From positions 1 through 43,961 of the forward strand of contig CAIQOK010000034.1 of NCBI GenBank assembly GCA_903873415.1: a stretch of DNA of 43,961 bases, written 5' to 3'. Made by a program: the position numbers and the translations under genes. The notes below the pieces were generated by a model, which saw only the letters and a program-made list of their open reading frames with translations, searched no databases and was not told the origin of the DNA. This DNA comes from an uncultured Verrucomicrobiota bacterium (GTDB lineage: Bacteria; Verrucomicrobiota; Verrucomicrobiia; Limisphaerales; CAIQOK01). Of the stretch, positions 9,026-17,131 are shown piece after piece; the stretch's first letter is position 1; every line of letters starts with the position of its first letter.

Positions 9026-9438
9026 GCGAGCTGGTCCCACCTAAATCAGTCGAGCGCCTGTTCCCGTTCGTCCTTAAGTCGCGCAACCTGCTGGTTGGGC
9101 GCGACACACTGCGCCGCAGCAAGGGTAAGCTGCACTTCATCCTCATAACCGAGGATGTTTCCGAAAACAGTCGCACCGAGGTGTTGGCTGATTTCAGGCA
9201 CTATCCTGTCGTTCAGTGCTTTGTTTCGGCGGATCTTGAAAAACACTTTGGCGTGCGCGGCGCCAAAGTCGTGGGCTTCGCCAAATCAGGATTGGCCCAG
9301 TCCATCTACGCCGAACTCAAACCCCACCGCATCAATCAACCGGTGACGAAGTCCAATCCGCCCGACCCTGCACAGGGCCCTGCGGCAGGCCGCAAGGCGG
9401 CAGCAAAGCCGCCCGCTCAGCAAAAGAGCCGTCCCTGA
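9022..9438 (+). CDS. L7Ae/YlxQ-like RNA-binding protein
   Basis: A 138-residue protein whose first roughly 100 residues fit the ribosomal L7Ae/L30e/YlxQ fold, which binds kink-turn RNA. The core reads LLVGRDTLRRSKGKLHFILITEDVSENS, then a helix-strand-helix ending GFAKSGLAQSIYAEL. The tail is rich in Ala/Pro/Lys and probably disordered. It starts at a GTG that shares four bases with the helicase stop (GTGA), so it should be made with the helicase, possibly to act on the same RNA. The fold assignment is by eye and moderately sure. The RNA target is unknown. Confidence 0.75.
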   Translation: MSELVPPKSVERLFPFVLKSRNLLVGRDTLRRSKGKLHFILITEDVSENSRTEVLADFRHYPVVQCFVSADLEKHFGVRGAKVVGFAKSGLAQSIYAELKPHRINQPVTKSNPPDPAQGPAAGRKAAAKPPAQQKSRP

Positions 9439-10157
9439 CCTTGTCCGCCGGTGTTTGCGCCTACGCAACCCGGATCCATGCCCGCCTCTCACGGCGGGCA
9501 TTACCATCAACCTGAAAACGGCACTTGGGATCGATCGCGGACTCCGAGCACTCGAAAGCGCCTTTGAGATAAAACTCAAGTAACCATGAAGCGCTGGATG
9601 AGGCCGAGGAAGCCCTCTTCTGTCTCCATTCTCTTCATAAGATTCATGGTGGATTTGGCTTGGAACGGAAGGTTTACCATGAAGCGCATGGAGGGCATGA
9701 AGGGGGACGATTTTTCAGTGGCGCAACCGGGCGTCTATGGGAGATGAAGTAAATAGGCAGGGCGCCTCACTCCGTGCGCGCCGTCGCGGTGCGGCAGAAA
9801 ATGCGGGTTGGCAGCAGCAGCGTGCAGCGGACTGCCTGCCCTACCGGTTTTTTCAACCAGGTTGCATTATGAAGGACACTGAATGAATGAACCTAACACC
9901 TGCAGTTGGAGTTCAGGCGGCATCCTCTGTTCGTGTGACCGAGAATTTCACCGGCAAGGCGTCCGAGGAAATCTCATCCTTTCCTTCACCCGTTCAGGGA
10001 ACCGAAACCGGCGATGCACAAGTGATCGTCGGCCTGAATTTTATTCAATCATCAACTGCGGAGGTTAGGTTGAACCGCATAGTGCTGAGATTGCGTCCCG
10101 GGTGCGATTGGAGAAGGCTGCCAAAGCCTCATGGGTGACCGGATTGACGCCCGGCTT
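9439..10157. other. Gene-free stretch with short repeats and a hairpin
   Basis: No convincing coding frame in about 720 bp. It holds a perfect 9-bp hairpin (9478-9501) and two copies of ACCATGAAGCGC (9583-9594 and 9676-9687), the second running into a short ATGAAG-like repeat. A further small inverted repeat (GGTT/AACC) lies near 9846. The stretch looks like degenerate intergenic sequence. Confidence 0.6.
9478..9501. repeat. Perfect inverted repeat (9-bp stem, 6-nt loop)
   Basis: ATGCCCGCC at 9478-9486 pairs perfectly with GGCGGGCAT at 9493-9501 around a TCTCAC loop. It lies 40 bp after the stop of the L7Ae-like gene. No T-run follows, so a classic intrinsic terminator is not supported. It could stabilise the 3' end of the helicase/L7Ae transcript or be a repetitive palindrome. 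Confidence 0.65.
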
Positions 10158-10571
10158 TCAGGCAGGTTCCGAGTGCGATCCGAAAACAGATCCGGCCGGA
10201 CGTTCGACCAGATGCAGCAGGTTCCCGTCGGCATCGGCAAAGAACAGAACCCGCCCGCCGCCACCCGCCGGTTTGATGGGTTGACTAAAGATCACTCCGC
10301 GAGCCTCCAGCAGGGCTTTGGCGGTTTCGATGGAATCCACGCGCAGCGCGACATGCCGCCATCCAGCCAAGCCGTTGTCAGCCGTCCTGCCGAGCGCAGC
10401 CCCGGCCTCGTAGATCTCGATCATCACGCCGCCTGGCAAAGCGACAAAATAGGCCGGCGGGGTCTGGCCGTTATCGAAGAGGAGTTGGGCTCCCAGTGTG
10501 TTCACATACCACTGCTGCAGGGCCTTTGGATTGAGGGATGGGAGCCCCAGATGTTCAATTGCAAATTGCAT
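10158..10571 (-). CDS. VOC-superfamily (glyoxalase/dioxygenase fold) protein
   Basis: A 137-residue single-module vicinal-oxygen-chelate protein with paired beta-alpha-beta-beta-beta units. The four candidate metal ligands are H7 (IEHLGL), E52 (MIEIYE), H73 (WRHVAL) and E123 (LVERP), in the right places for a functional metal site. The ending FFADADGNLLHLVERP is typical of glyoxalase-I-like and fosfomycin-resistance-like members. The substrate cannot be read from sequence. It is isolated, with no operon partner on its strand. Confidence 0.85.
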   Translation of the reverse strand: MQFAIEHLGLPSLNPKALQQWYVNTLGAQLLFDNGQTPPAYFVALPGGVMIEIYEAGAALGRTADNGLAGWRHVALRVDSIETAKALLEARGVIFSQPIKPAGGGGRVLFFADADGNLLHLVERPAGSVFGSHSEPA

Positions 10572-10661
10572 GGGGGGGTTCTAGCGGGACGGTCGGAAAA
10601 ACGCACGGGTTTTCTCTCTGGACAAGCGTGGCTGGAGCGCGCATGATAGCGTTCGCTGAGT

Positions 10662-10746
10662 GCCCGCGTGGCGGAATTGGCAGACGCGCTAGATTCAGGT
10701 TCTAGTGAGTAACATCGTACAGGTTCAAGTCCTGTCGCGGGCACCA
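10662..10746 (+). tRNA. tRNA-Leu (anticodon CAG)
   Basis: An 85-nt gene with CCA encoded. The acceptor stem is GCCCGCG (10662-10668) with CGCGGGC (10736-10742), discriminator A, then CCA. The D arm contains GGCGGAATTGG and the T arm contains GGTTCAAGTCC. The anticodon stem CTAGA/TCTAG encloses the loop TTCAGGT, giving CAG. The long variable arm fits a class II tRNA. A strong hairpin follows 14 bp downstream. Confidence 0.97.
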
Positions 10747-10760
10747 CTCTTATTGAGGTA

Positions 10761-10784
10761 GCAGGCGGAATTCCATCCGCCTGC
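10761..10784. repeat. Perfect inverted repeat downstream of tRNA-Leu(CAG)
   Basis: GCAGGCGGA (10761-10769) and TCCGCCTGC (10776-10784) form a 9-bp GC-rich stem around the loop ATTCCA. No T-tract follows. By position it may define the 3' end of the tRNA transcript. It may also be a dispersed intergenic palindrome. Confidence 0.65.
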
Positions 10785-11743
10785 AACAAAACCCGGACCT
10801 TAGTCACATCTGTGTCAGTTCCCTTCTCGGCCAACCTCCACGATCAATTGATGGGAATCTATCGGCCCGCCAAGGGATTTCCACATTATTGAGTTGCCTT
10901 CAAGCTTGCTGGCAAATGGCGCGAGTTTTTCCCCGCTATCTGAACCGAGGTTGGGCGGCGGCGTGATTTCATTCACCGAGTGTCCGGTTTCTGGGAGCCC
11001 AGATTTCCAATGGTTGTTGCCGGGTGCAGGCAGACTGGCAGCGGGCCTGAAAATCCGGGTGAACGAGGATGCTGATTTTGGCTGGCGCACGGCCTTCGCG
11101 GTTGATGGGAGGACTTCCCGCCGAGTCTTGGTGGAGCGGTGGCGGGCATCGGGCTGCAGAAGGGGTCTGGTTATCTTGAGGAAACGGAGGTTCGAGGCGG
11201 GGATGTCATCTTCATGTGCCGTGAAGCGCATTCCCTTGTTCGCGCCCGCCAAAAATGACAAGCGTAATACCGGCTCACTGCGCGGTTCGGGTCGCTTTTT
11301 TAGCGATACTCATTTCGTCGAGTGAGCCTTTGGGGTTATGCCAAAACCAATTCCCGGTGCCGACGGTGTGCGGGTTGTTTGAGTATCGGGAATCAGGCGG
11401 TGGACGCGGCGAAATCTGAAGCGTGATCCGTTCATTTTCAAGCGCTTGTGAAAGCGCGGTTTGGCACTTGCAAGGGGATTTCCGAAGCAGCCGGATTCAG
11501 GCGCGAATAATGCCAGTCCATCACCCTGCTCGGCGGGGCGGGGTGGCTCGTCATAGGGGAAAAGTGGGTGGGAGAAATTCGGGTTTGTTCCCTGTTTTTC
11601 GCTGGTCTGCGTTGCCATGGATGTGAATCTCAAAATTGGCGCGCGCACTTTTGCAGGCAATGACGCAGAAAGTCCTATTCCTCAGTGAAAGTTCATATAA
11701 TATTTTTCCGCACTTGGGCGACTTTTGCGGCTTGAGCAGGTTT
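10785..11743. other. Gene-free stretch
   Basis: About 960 bp without a supportable gene. Open frames on both strands (for example 10815-11261 minus and 10894-11325 plus) have no recognisable domain and contradict each other. From about 11560 the sequence becomes AT-richer than its surroundings and leads into a TATAAT box and a small ORF. Confidence 0.5.
11696..11701 (+). promoter_or_regulatory. Candidate -10 box (TATAAT)
   Basis: A perfect TATAAT occurs in a locally AT-rich tract 43 bp before the ATG of the small membrane ORF. No good -35 hexamer is found at 16-18 bp spacing, so this is a weak prediction. Confidence 0.3.
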
Positions 11744-11881
11744 ATGAGAAGTAAAAAAAACGTGCGAACCACTGTTGATTCATCGAGACACCAGAAGCGG
11801 ATGCTGGTGTTTACGATTTTTTTTGCTGCTCTGGCAGTTCTTGTCGTCGGATTGGGTGTTTGGTTTGCGAATCGAAGGTGA
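11744..11881 (+). CDS. Putative 45-residue single-helix membrane protein
   Basis: A small ORF with a basic N-terminus (MRSKKNVRTT, then HQKRM), one strongly hydrophobic helix at about residues 21-38 (LVFTIFFAALAVLVVGLGVW), and a short FANRR tail. The positive-inside rule places the N-terminus in the cytoplasm. A weak ribosome-binding site (GAGCAGG) lies just upstream, and a TATAAT box lies 43 bp upstream. No family is recognised. The clean topology in an otherwise gene-free region makes it plausible, but short hydrophobic frames also arise by chance. Confidence 0.4.
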   Translation: MRSKKNVRTTVDSSRHQKRMLVFTIFFAALAVLVVGLGVWFANRR

Positions 11882-12446
11882 GTCGGGAGGGGATGCGAAG
11901 AGCAGGAAACCCGTGTTTGGGGGGGTACCGTGGTTGCCGGGAGCCGGCGGTCTGTCCGCCAATCTAGGGGTGGGACGGGATTTAGCCGGTGGCAAGCCCC
12001 TCCTTGTTTGGTTCATGGTTTATTGGCCCCTTTCCGGCCACTTGCCTCTGTGCAGTTTAAAGCGGGGAACCCGTTTTTTTACCGTGTCCAGAGCTTTAAC
12101 GGAGTCTATTGCGACGGCTTCCTGAACGTCGTTAATGGCGTCCGGTGCGGAGAAGACATATCAGTGTCTGCCCCGTCGAGCGGCGTCCGGTCGAAGGGAA
12201 ACACCGGGCAGTGGGCGGAAAAACCACCCCGAGACCCAATCCACGCGCCGAAGCGAGAGGTCCATGAGGCCTTTGAATTTACCTGCGAGATCGGGAAGCG
12301 CCGGGGAATCGCATCAGCAATCGTGATGGGAGGGATCTTGAAGGCTCATGCAGACCTCTGAACGGATTTTGACTTGTCGGGGGAGCGCTTGCCGGCGCCT
12401 TGTAAAAAACCGGTCAACTCAGTTACTGCCAACGAATTCAGCAAGT
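11882..12446. other. Gene-free stretch with a possible FN3-like fragment
   Basis: No intact gene. One plus frame around 12050-12140 encodes FFYRVQSFNGV followed by a Gly-Phe-Leu-Asn-Val-Val ending. This resembles the last strands of fibronectin type III repeats (YYRVRAYN...SNVV). It may be the remnant of a surface-protein gene. The same place holds an 8-bp hairpin with one G-T pair and a run of seven T (12059-12080), which could instead be an intrinsic terminator. Confidence 0.35.
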
Positions 12447-12530
12447 TGGTGCGCACGAGAGGACTTGAACCTCCACACCTTTCGGTACCAGATCCTAAGT
12501 CTGGCGTGTCTGCCATTCCACCACGCGCGC
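12447..12530 (-). tRNA. tRNA-Leu (anticodon TAG)
   Basis: An 84-nt gene on the minus strand with CCA encoded (plus-strand TGG at 12447-12449). The acceptor GCGCGCG pairs with CGTGCGC (one G-T pair), with discriminator A. The anticodon stem CCAGA/TCTGG encloses CTTAGGA, giving TAG. The variable arm is long, as expected for a class II tRNA, and the T arm has GGTTCAAGTCC. Confidence 0.97.
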
Positions 12531-12809
12531 ATGTCACTTTTGGCCAGCCGTCCTTCCGCCCTTCGGACTCTTTTCACCGGCCCGTTGCCCATTAATTTGG
12601 CCGGCAACAAGGGACCAACGGCGGGGCATTTTGGCTGATCAACCCGAAGATGTCCATCTTCGACTCTTCGGACTGAGGTTTTATGGAGCCGGTTTTGGGT
12701 CGCTTTAGCCGAGGGGTTATGCGGCGGATCGGGCAGGATGCGATCGGCGCAAATCGGGAAATGAATCGCGAAGGACAACAGTCGGGGCAGGGTGGGGTGC
12801 CGGTTCAGG

Positions 12810-13817
12810 TCAGGCGTGAGAGGTCGCTTGGAGAGAGGCGGGGGGCAGGTTGCGGACGCCGACCATTTGCTGAGCCTCGCTATCCCACACCTTCAAGCGC
12901 AGGCAGCGGAGGATTTCCCGCGGATGCAGCGAGGTTGTCTTGGGTTTCTGCAGTTCGGGCATTGCGAGCAATACCTCGGGCAGCCGGTAGAAGGGGATGC
13001 GGGCGTTGAGATGGTGGATGTGGTGGTAGCCGATGTTGGCGGTGAACCAGGCCCAGAGGGGACCTGTCTTCATGTGGCTGGAGGATTCCAAGGCGGCTTT
13101 TTCATAGGTCCATCCGGCGCTGTCGCCGAAAATCACGCCCGGGAAATTATGCTGGGCATAAAACAAATAGCTGCCGATTCCGTGCGCAATGAAATGCGGG
13201 ATCACCTGGGAGAGCACCAGCGCGGTCCAGCCGAAGTTGAAAACCAGGGCGATGGAGATGGCGACGTGGATGAGTAATGCTATCAGGCAGTCGAAGTGTT
13301 CCCGCGGGTTGTTTAAGAACGGCTGCAGGCACATTCCATACAGAAAGGCGAAGAGGTAGCCAAAGAGGATGGTCAGGGGATGGCGCATGAAGAGGTAGTG
13401 CCACCGCTTGCCCCGGGAACATTTGAGATAATTGGCGCGGGTCATGATGGGAAAGGAGCCGATGTGCGAGCCGCGCAGCTTGGAATTGTGGTTGTGATGG
13501 TGGTTGTGCGAGCTGCGCCAGATGCTCGTCGGGCTCAAGGCGAGAATGCCAAAGATGCGCATCAGGATTTCCGCCAGCCGCGAATGGGGGAGAATGGCCT
13601 GATGCTGTTGGTCGTGGTAAATGACGAAGGAACGCAACACCAGCAGTCCGGCCAGAACGCTGCAAATGATTTTGGCGGCGGGATGGAAATTCCAGAGCGT
13701 TCCTATTAAGCAGACTGCCAGAAGCATCCCGGTTGACAAGACATGAAGCCAGCTCTTCGCTGTGCAATCGACGGCGTAGGGCTTGGTTGCCAGAATCAGA
13801 TCTTTACCGGTTTTCAT
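12810..13817 (-). CDS. Membrane fatty acid desaturase
   Basis: A 335-residue integral-membrane diiron desaturase/hydroxylase. The three histidine boxes are H68DQQH72, H104NHHHNH110 and HHIHH at 265-269, separated by membrane helices at about 25-65 and 145-205. An extra HFIAH lies near 208. These boxes carry the two irons that insert a double bond into an acyl chain. The best resemblance is to bacterial acyl-lipid desaturases; the regiospecificity is unknown. The ATG at 13817 was chosen because upstream in-frame starts (13886, 13925) add a tail without homology and run towards the neighbouring gene. The pilin-like gene lies 104 bp upstream on the same strand. Confidence 0.9.
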   Translation of the reverse strand: MKTGKDLILATKPYAVDCTAKSWLHVLSTGMLLAVCLIGTLWNFHPAAKIICSVLAGLLVLRSFVIYHDQQHQAILPHSRLAEILMRIFGILALSPTSIWRSSHNHHHNHNSKLRGSHIGSFPIMTRANYLKCSRGKRWHYLFMRHPLTILFGYLFAFLYGMCLQPFLNNPREHFDCLIALLIHVAISIALVFNFGWTALVLSQVIPHFIAHGIGSYLFYAQHNFPGVIFGDSAGWTYEKAALESSSHMKTGPLWAWFTANIGYHHIHHLNARIPFYRLPEVLLAMPELQKPKTTSLHPREILRCLRLKVWDSEAQQMVGVRNLPPASLQATSHA

Positions 13818-13921
13818 GCTCAAATTTAGCCGGATTCCATGATCAGGCACAATCTCATCCCTTGTCGATGAGAATCGCGCCGGCATGGGAACCGCTTGGA
13901 AACACTGGTTGAGCTCCGCCC

Positions 13922-14626
13922 TCAAAGACCGGTTGTGTTGTCATCCCAGCCCCGGCGGCTGTGGAAGGACCACCAGTCCACCTCCTTTGGATCGCGTTTT
14001 TCCTGCGCCGCGTGGGTGTCGGCAAAAACGAAATTCTGGCGCTGAAAATGGGGGGCGGCCGAAGGGGTCCAGTAGGGCATTTCCCAGAGCAGCACCGCCG
14101 CGGACGAGTTGGCAATGGTGGTGTTCTTGCGCCCGCTCACCGGGCTCTGAACTTCATAAGCAGATTGGTCGGCTGTCAGATAGATATGGTTCCAGACGTA
14201 GGTCAGGGAATCATTATCCTTGAGCAAAGTGGCGAAGGCGGGCACAAGCGGATCCTTGGATTGGCTGCCAGCGGGGCAAATATAAAGGGCGGGTCCGATT
14301 GTTTTTGCGGGGGCAGGATTGCTGCCGACGTTTCTGCCGAGATAAGGTTCGAGCAGCTCAGGAAGATAGGCTGTGCCCAGGGCGTGATCCGTTCCCCAGG
14401 CTTTTCCCCAGCTCAGGCAATAGGGCAAGCGTTCGTGGTAATCGGCCCCATACATTGCCACCCCGAGTCCGATCTGCCTGAGATTGTTGAGGCAAAAGGT
14501 TTGTTGCGACTTGGCCTTGGATCTGGCAAGTGCGGGCAGGAGCAGCGCGGCCAGAATGGCAATGATGGCAACCACCACCAGAAGCTCGATCGGCGTGAAG
14601 GCGCGGATGCGAATGGTAAATTTCAT
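13922..14626 (-). CDS. Type II pseudopilin-like protein (prepilin N-terminal methylation domain)
   Basis: A 234-residue protein with a short basic leader and a classic prepilin N-terminus, [27 protein letters not shown]. The prepilin peptidase should cut before the Phe, with Glu at +5. The residue at -1 is Ala rather than the usual Gly. After the helix comes [16 protein letters not shown], the standard start of the DUF1559-like globular part seen in large paralogous sets in Verrucomicrobia and Planctomycetes. The usual C-terminal ADGH motif is ADTHA here. I chose the ATG at 14626, which leaves a normal leader; an in-frame start at 14725 would add 33 residues. It is likely anchored in the inner membrane or assembled into a pseudopilus. 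Confidence 0.88.
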   Translation of the reverse strand: MKFTIRIRAFTPIELLVVVAIIAILAALLLPALARSKAKSQQTFCLNNLRQIGLGVAMYGADYHERLPYCLSWGKAWGTDHALGTAYLPELLEPYLGRNVGSNPAPAKTIGPALYICPAGSQSKDPLVPAFATLLKDNDSLTYVWNHIYLTADQSAYEVQSPVSGRKNTTIANSSAAVLLWEMPYWTPSAAPHFQRQNFVFADTHAAQEKRDPKEVDWWSFHSRRGWDDNTTGL

Positions 14627-14804
14627 TTTAAAAAGCGGCGGGTTCGCCAAAATCATATGGGAGAGGCCGGAAAACACCATGTTATACGCTCTCAAGCCCG
14701 CAAGTTTGGCGGACGCAGGTCCCATTGGCCCGGGTGGTTTTTAAAAGTGATTGGCTGTCACTATTTGCTTTCTGCCTGAAGCCGGGGGCTGCTAGGTTTC
14801 CGCG

Positions 14805-15482
14805 ATGTTCGCCGTTGTTTTAAGAATCCTCTTTGCGGTCTGCATGGCAGGGATACTCGACCTCCCCACCCATCAATCCGCAGCGGCAGCCCCTTTGCCG
14901 GAAGAGCTGGTTTTTTCAGAGCGGTTTGACAGCCCTCTGACAAGGCACTGGGAGCAACTGAAGTTTGGAAAGCCAACCGACTATTTCCTCTGCATGGACG
15001 GCACCAACCAGTGCCTTAAGGCGGTTGCTGACAAGACCTGCTCGGCATTCATGACAAAGGTGAGGGTAAAACCCCAACACCGACTCGTCGCACGCTGGCG
15101 GTGGAAAATCGACCATGTCCCCCAAAACGCTTCGGATAATGTCTCCCGGACCTTCGATCATACGGCGCGAATAATCATTGCGTTCGATACCCTCATAGGC
15201 CCGCCGCGAACGATCAATTATGTCTGGGCCAACCAGGAGAAAATCGGCACTGACATGCGGCACCCCCTGTCAGGGCGGGCCAAGATGGTAGTCGTTCAGT
15301 CCGGAAACCTGCTCGCGGAAAAATGGATCCCCGAAGAGCGAGATGTCACCTCGGACTGGCATCGGCTCTTCGGAGAGAAAGCCATGCCCGACATCGTGGC
15401 TTTGGGCGTGATCACAGACTCCGAAAACACCGGCACGCAGGTCACAGCATATTACCAGAATCTTGAGCTGCTGGAGCGTTAG
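14805..15482 (+). CDS. Exported DUF3047-family protein
   Basis: A 225-residue protein with an N-terminal signal peptide (hydrophobic to about residue 28, with a likely cut near SAAAA). The mature part fits DUF3047: ARWRWKIDHVP, then RIIIAFDT, RTINYVWANQEKIGT, KMVVVQSGN, WIPEERDVTSDWHRLFGE and GVITDSENTG. Members are secreted or periplasmic beta-rich proteins of unknown function. The length is normal for the family. It stands alone on its strand and is followed by an Ig-like gene relic. Confidence 0.85.
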   Translation: MFAVVLRILFAVCMAGILDLPTHQSAAAAPLPEELVFSERFDSPLTRHWEQLKFGKPTDYFLCMDGTNQCLKAVADKTCSAFMTKVRVKPQHRLVARWRWKIDHVPQNASDNVSRTFDHTARIIIAFDTLIGPPRTINYVWANQEKIGTDMRHPLSGRAKMVVVQSGNLLAEKWIPEERDVTSDWHRLFGEKAMPDIVALGVITDSENTGTQVTAYYQNLELLER

Positions 15483-15539
15483 TCAAACAACAACTGCTTG
15501 TTACAAAAGTATGGCGCGCTGGTTGCAAACCGGCGGCAT

Positions 15540-15937
15540 TCCGGAAAACTCCTTCCTCCCGCTCCGATCTGATACTGCCGAACCCTTCCAGCAAGCCTGG
15601 TGCCCTTTTCAGAAATGTCTCAAGCCATATAGCCAGCGGAGTTGGCACCTGTTATGCCGTCATCGGCAATAGCAGCGGCTCCGTAGTATCCGGCAGTGCC
15701 ACATTGAGCGCGACTTCCCTGTCGCTCTACTCAGGCATCATGGTCAATGGCCCCATAGGATCGACTTACATGGTGCAATACACCATCAGCCTCTCCGGCA
15801 CGCCGATTTGGACCACGTTGGGATCCCTGAAGCTGACCAAGCCGTTCAATGTTGTGTTTCAAACTCGTTCCGGCGAACCAACCCCGGCGCCTCTATCGCG
15901 CAGTGCCCCGGCAGTAATAGGCACAATATCAGATTGA
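15540..15937 (+). pseudogene. Relic of an Ig-like surface or exported protein (C-terminal fragment)
   Basis: A plus-strand frame with no credible start encodes GVGTCYAVIGNSSGSVVSGS, which matches the final strands of bacterial Ig-like repeats (GTYTVVVSNSAGSV). It continues with SLSLYSGIMVNGPIGSTYMVQYTISL and SGTPIWTTLGSLKL, a C-terminal module common in large Verrucomicrobia exported proteins. It ends at a TGA at 15935-15937, and an intrinsic terminator follows 13 bp later. The large upstream part expected for such proteins is missing, so this looks like the 3' stump of a deleted gene. It could also be a cassette moved from elsewhere. Confidence 0.5.
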
Positions 15938-15949
15938 ATCAACCCGCGT

Positions 15950-15975
15950 CCGCGGCAACACGGCCGCGGTTTTTT
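15950..15975 (+). terminator. Rho-independent terminator
   Basis: CCGCGGC (15950-15956) and GCCGCGG (15963-15969) form a perfect 7-bp GC stem around a 6-nt loop, followed at once by six T (15970-15975). It closes the Ig-like relic and could still stop transcripts from the DUF3047 gene. Confidence 0.8.
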
Positions 15976-16183
15976 CATCAAAAAGCCGGCGGCTTCCCGC
16001 ATATAAGCACCATCGGGCGCCTGTTTTCAGGGGATGCCTGCCAGGTTTCGTTTTCTGCGGATGGGTATTGGAACAAATCCGGTCTTTGTTACGAAAGGGT
16101 GACAATTCGCGGCCCGCTGATGTTTTGAGTTGCGGGTCGGCGGCCGAAGAGCTGAAGATTAGCTGTCATCGATTGTTGATTGC

Positions 16184-17131
16184 ATGACCACCAATTCAAA
16201 AGCATCCGCACCGGCTGTCACACGCTATCGGACGATCTGGATCTCAGATGTGCACTTGGGAACAAAGCACTCTCAGGTGGAGCCGTTGCTGGAATTTCTG
16301 CGCGACCATGAATGCCGCTACCTCTATCTGGTGGGGGATTTCATCGATGGCTGGCAGCTGCGCTCGAAGTGGCACTGGAAGGACAGCTACAACGTTTTGA
16401 TTCAGAAACTACTTCGCAAAAGCCGTAAGGAAACGGAAGTGATCTATCTGACTGGAAACCATGACGAGTTTCTGGAGCAGTTCCTCAACATGAATTTTGG
16501 CAGTGTCCGGCTTACCCGTGAGGTCATCCATACTGCGGCCAACGGAAAGCGGTATCTGGTCTTGCATGGGCACCAGTTTGACGGCCTCACCAAATTCAAC
16601 CGTGTGCTGGAAAAGCTGGGCACCCGGCTCTACGACTGGATCCTGGATTTCAACCTGCACTTCAACCGCGTCCGGCGAAGCCTGGGCTTTGGCTACTGGT
16701 CTCTGGCGGCCTATCTCAAGTTCAAGGCCAAGTCGGCGGTGAAATACGTGACCGAATACGAGGAAACCATTGTCCAGATGGCCCGCAAGCACAACGTGCA
16801 GGGCGTCATCTGCGGACACATTCACCGTGCCGAGACCAAGACCATCGCCGGTGTGGAATATCTCAACTGCGGCGACTGGGTGGAAAGCTGCACGGCTCTG
16901 GTGGAGGATTTCGACGGTAACATTCGGCTGCTACACTTTCATGAAGATAATGCTCAGCATACTCGGCGAAGGGCGGGGGCACCTGACTCAGGCGATGGCG
17001 GTGAAGGAGATGGTGGAGAAGGCGGGGCACCAGATCACGAGCGTGGTTTTCGCCGCGGGACCGCATCGTCAGGTTCCACCCTTCTTTGCATCGGCCATGA
17101 GGATGCCGGTTACCCGCATCCCCACGGTTGA
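16184..17131 (+). CDS. LpxH-like metallophosphoesterase (UDP-2,3-diacylglucosamine diphosphatase family)
   Basis: A 315-residue reading frame. The first roughly 253 residues form a calcineurin-type phosphoesterase of the COG2908/LpxH group: D22-V-H24, G-D52, GN92-H93-D, LHGH (H128, H130) and GHIHRAE, then the typical ending EYLNCGDWVESCTALVEDFDGN. LpxH-type enzymes remove UMP from UDP-diacylglucosamine in lipid A synthesis; this branch may act on related substrates. After residue 253 the frame runs 62 codons into the next gene as low-complexity sequence, overlapping it by 191 bp. The homologous part ends exactly where the glycosyltransferase ATG lies, and a TGA in another frame overlaps that ATG. 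This suggests a lost stop by a one-base change. Confidence 0.87.
   Translation: MTTNSKASAPAVTRYRTIWISDVHLGTKHSQVEPLLEFLRDHECRYLYLVGDFIDGWQLRSKWHWKDSYNVLIQKLLRKSRKETEVIYLTGNHDEFLEQFLNMNFGSVRLTREVIHTAANGKRYLVLHGHQFDGLTKFNRVLEKLGTRLYDWILDFNLHFNRVRRSLGFGYWSLAAYLKFKAKSAVKYVTEYEETIVQMARKHNVQGVICGHIHRAETKTIAGVEYLNCGDWVESCTALVEDFDGNIRLLHFHEDNAQHTRRRAGAPDSGDGGEGDGGEGGAPDHERGFRRGTASSGSTLLCIGHEDAGYPHPHG

Noticed and set aside
12059-12080. Hairpin plus seven T, as an intrinsic terminator
   Set aside because: The stem is short (AAAGCGGG with CCCGTTTT, one G-T pair). It sits where no plus-strand gene ends nearby and overlaps a possible FN3 fragment, so I did not list it as a terminator.
15483-15703. A separate small gene after the DUF3047 gene
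   Set aside because: The plus frame starting near 15463 has no domain. The reading that makes sense is the Ig-like relic in another frame.
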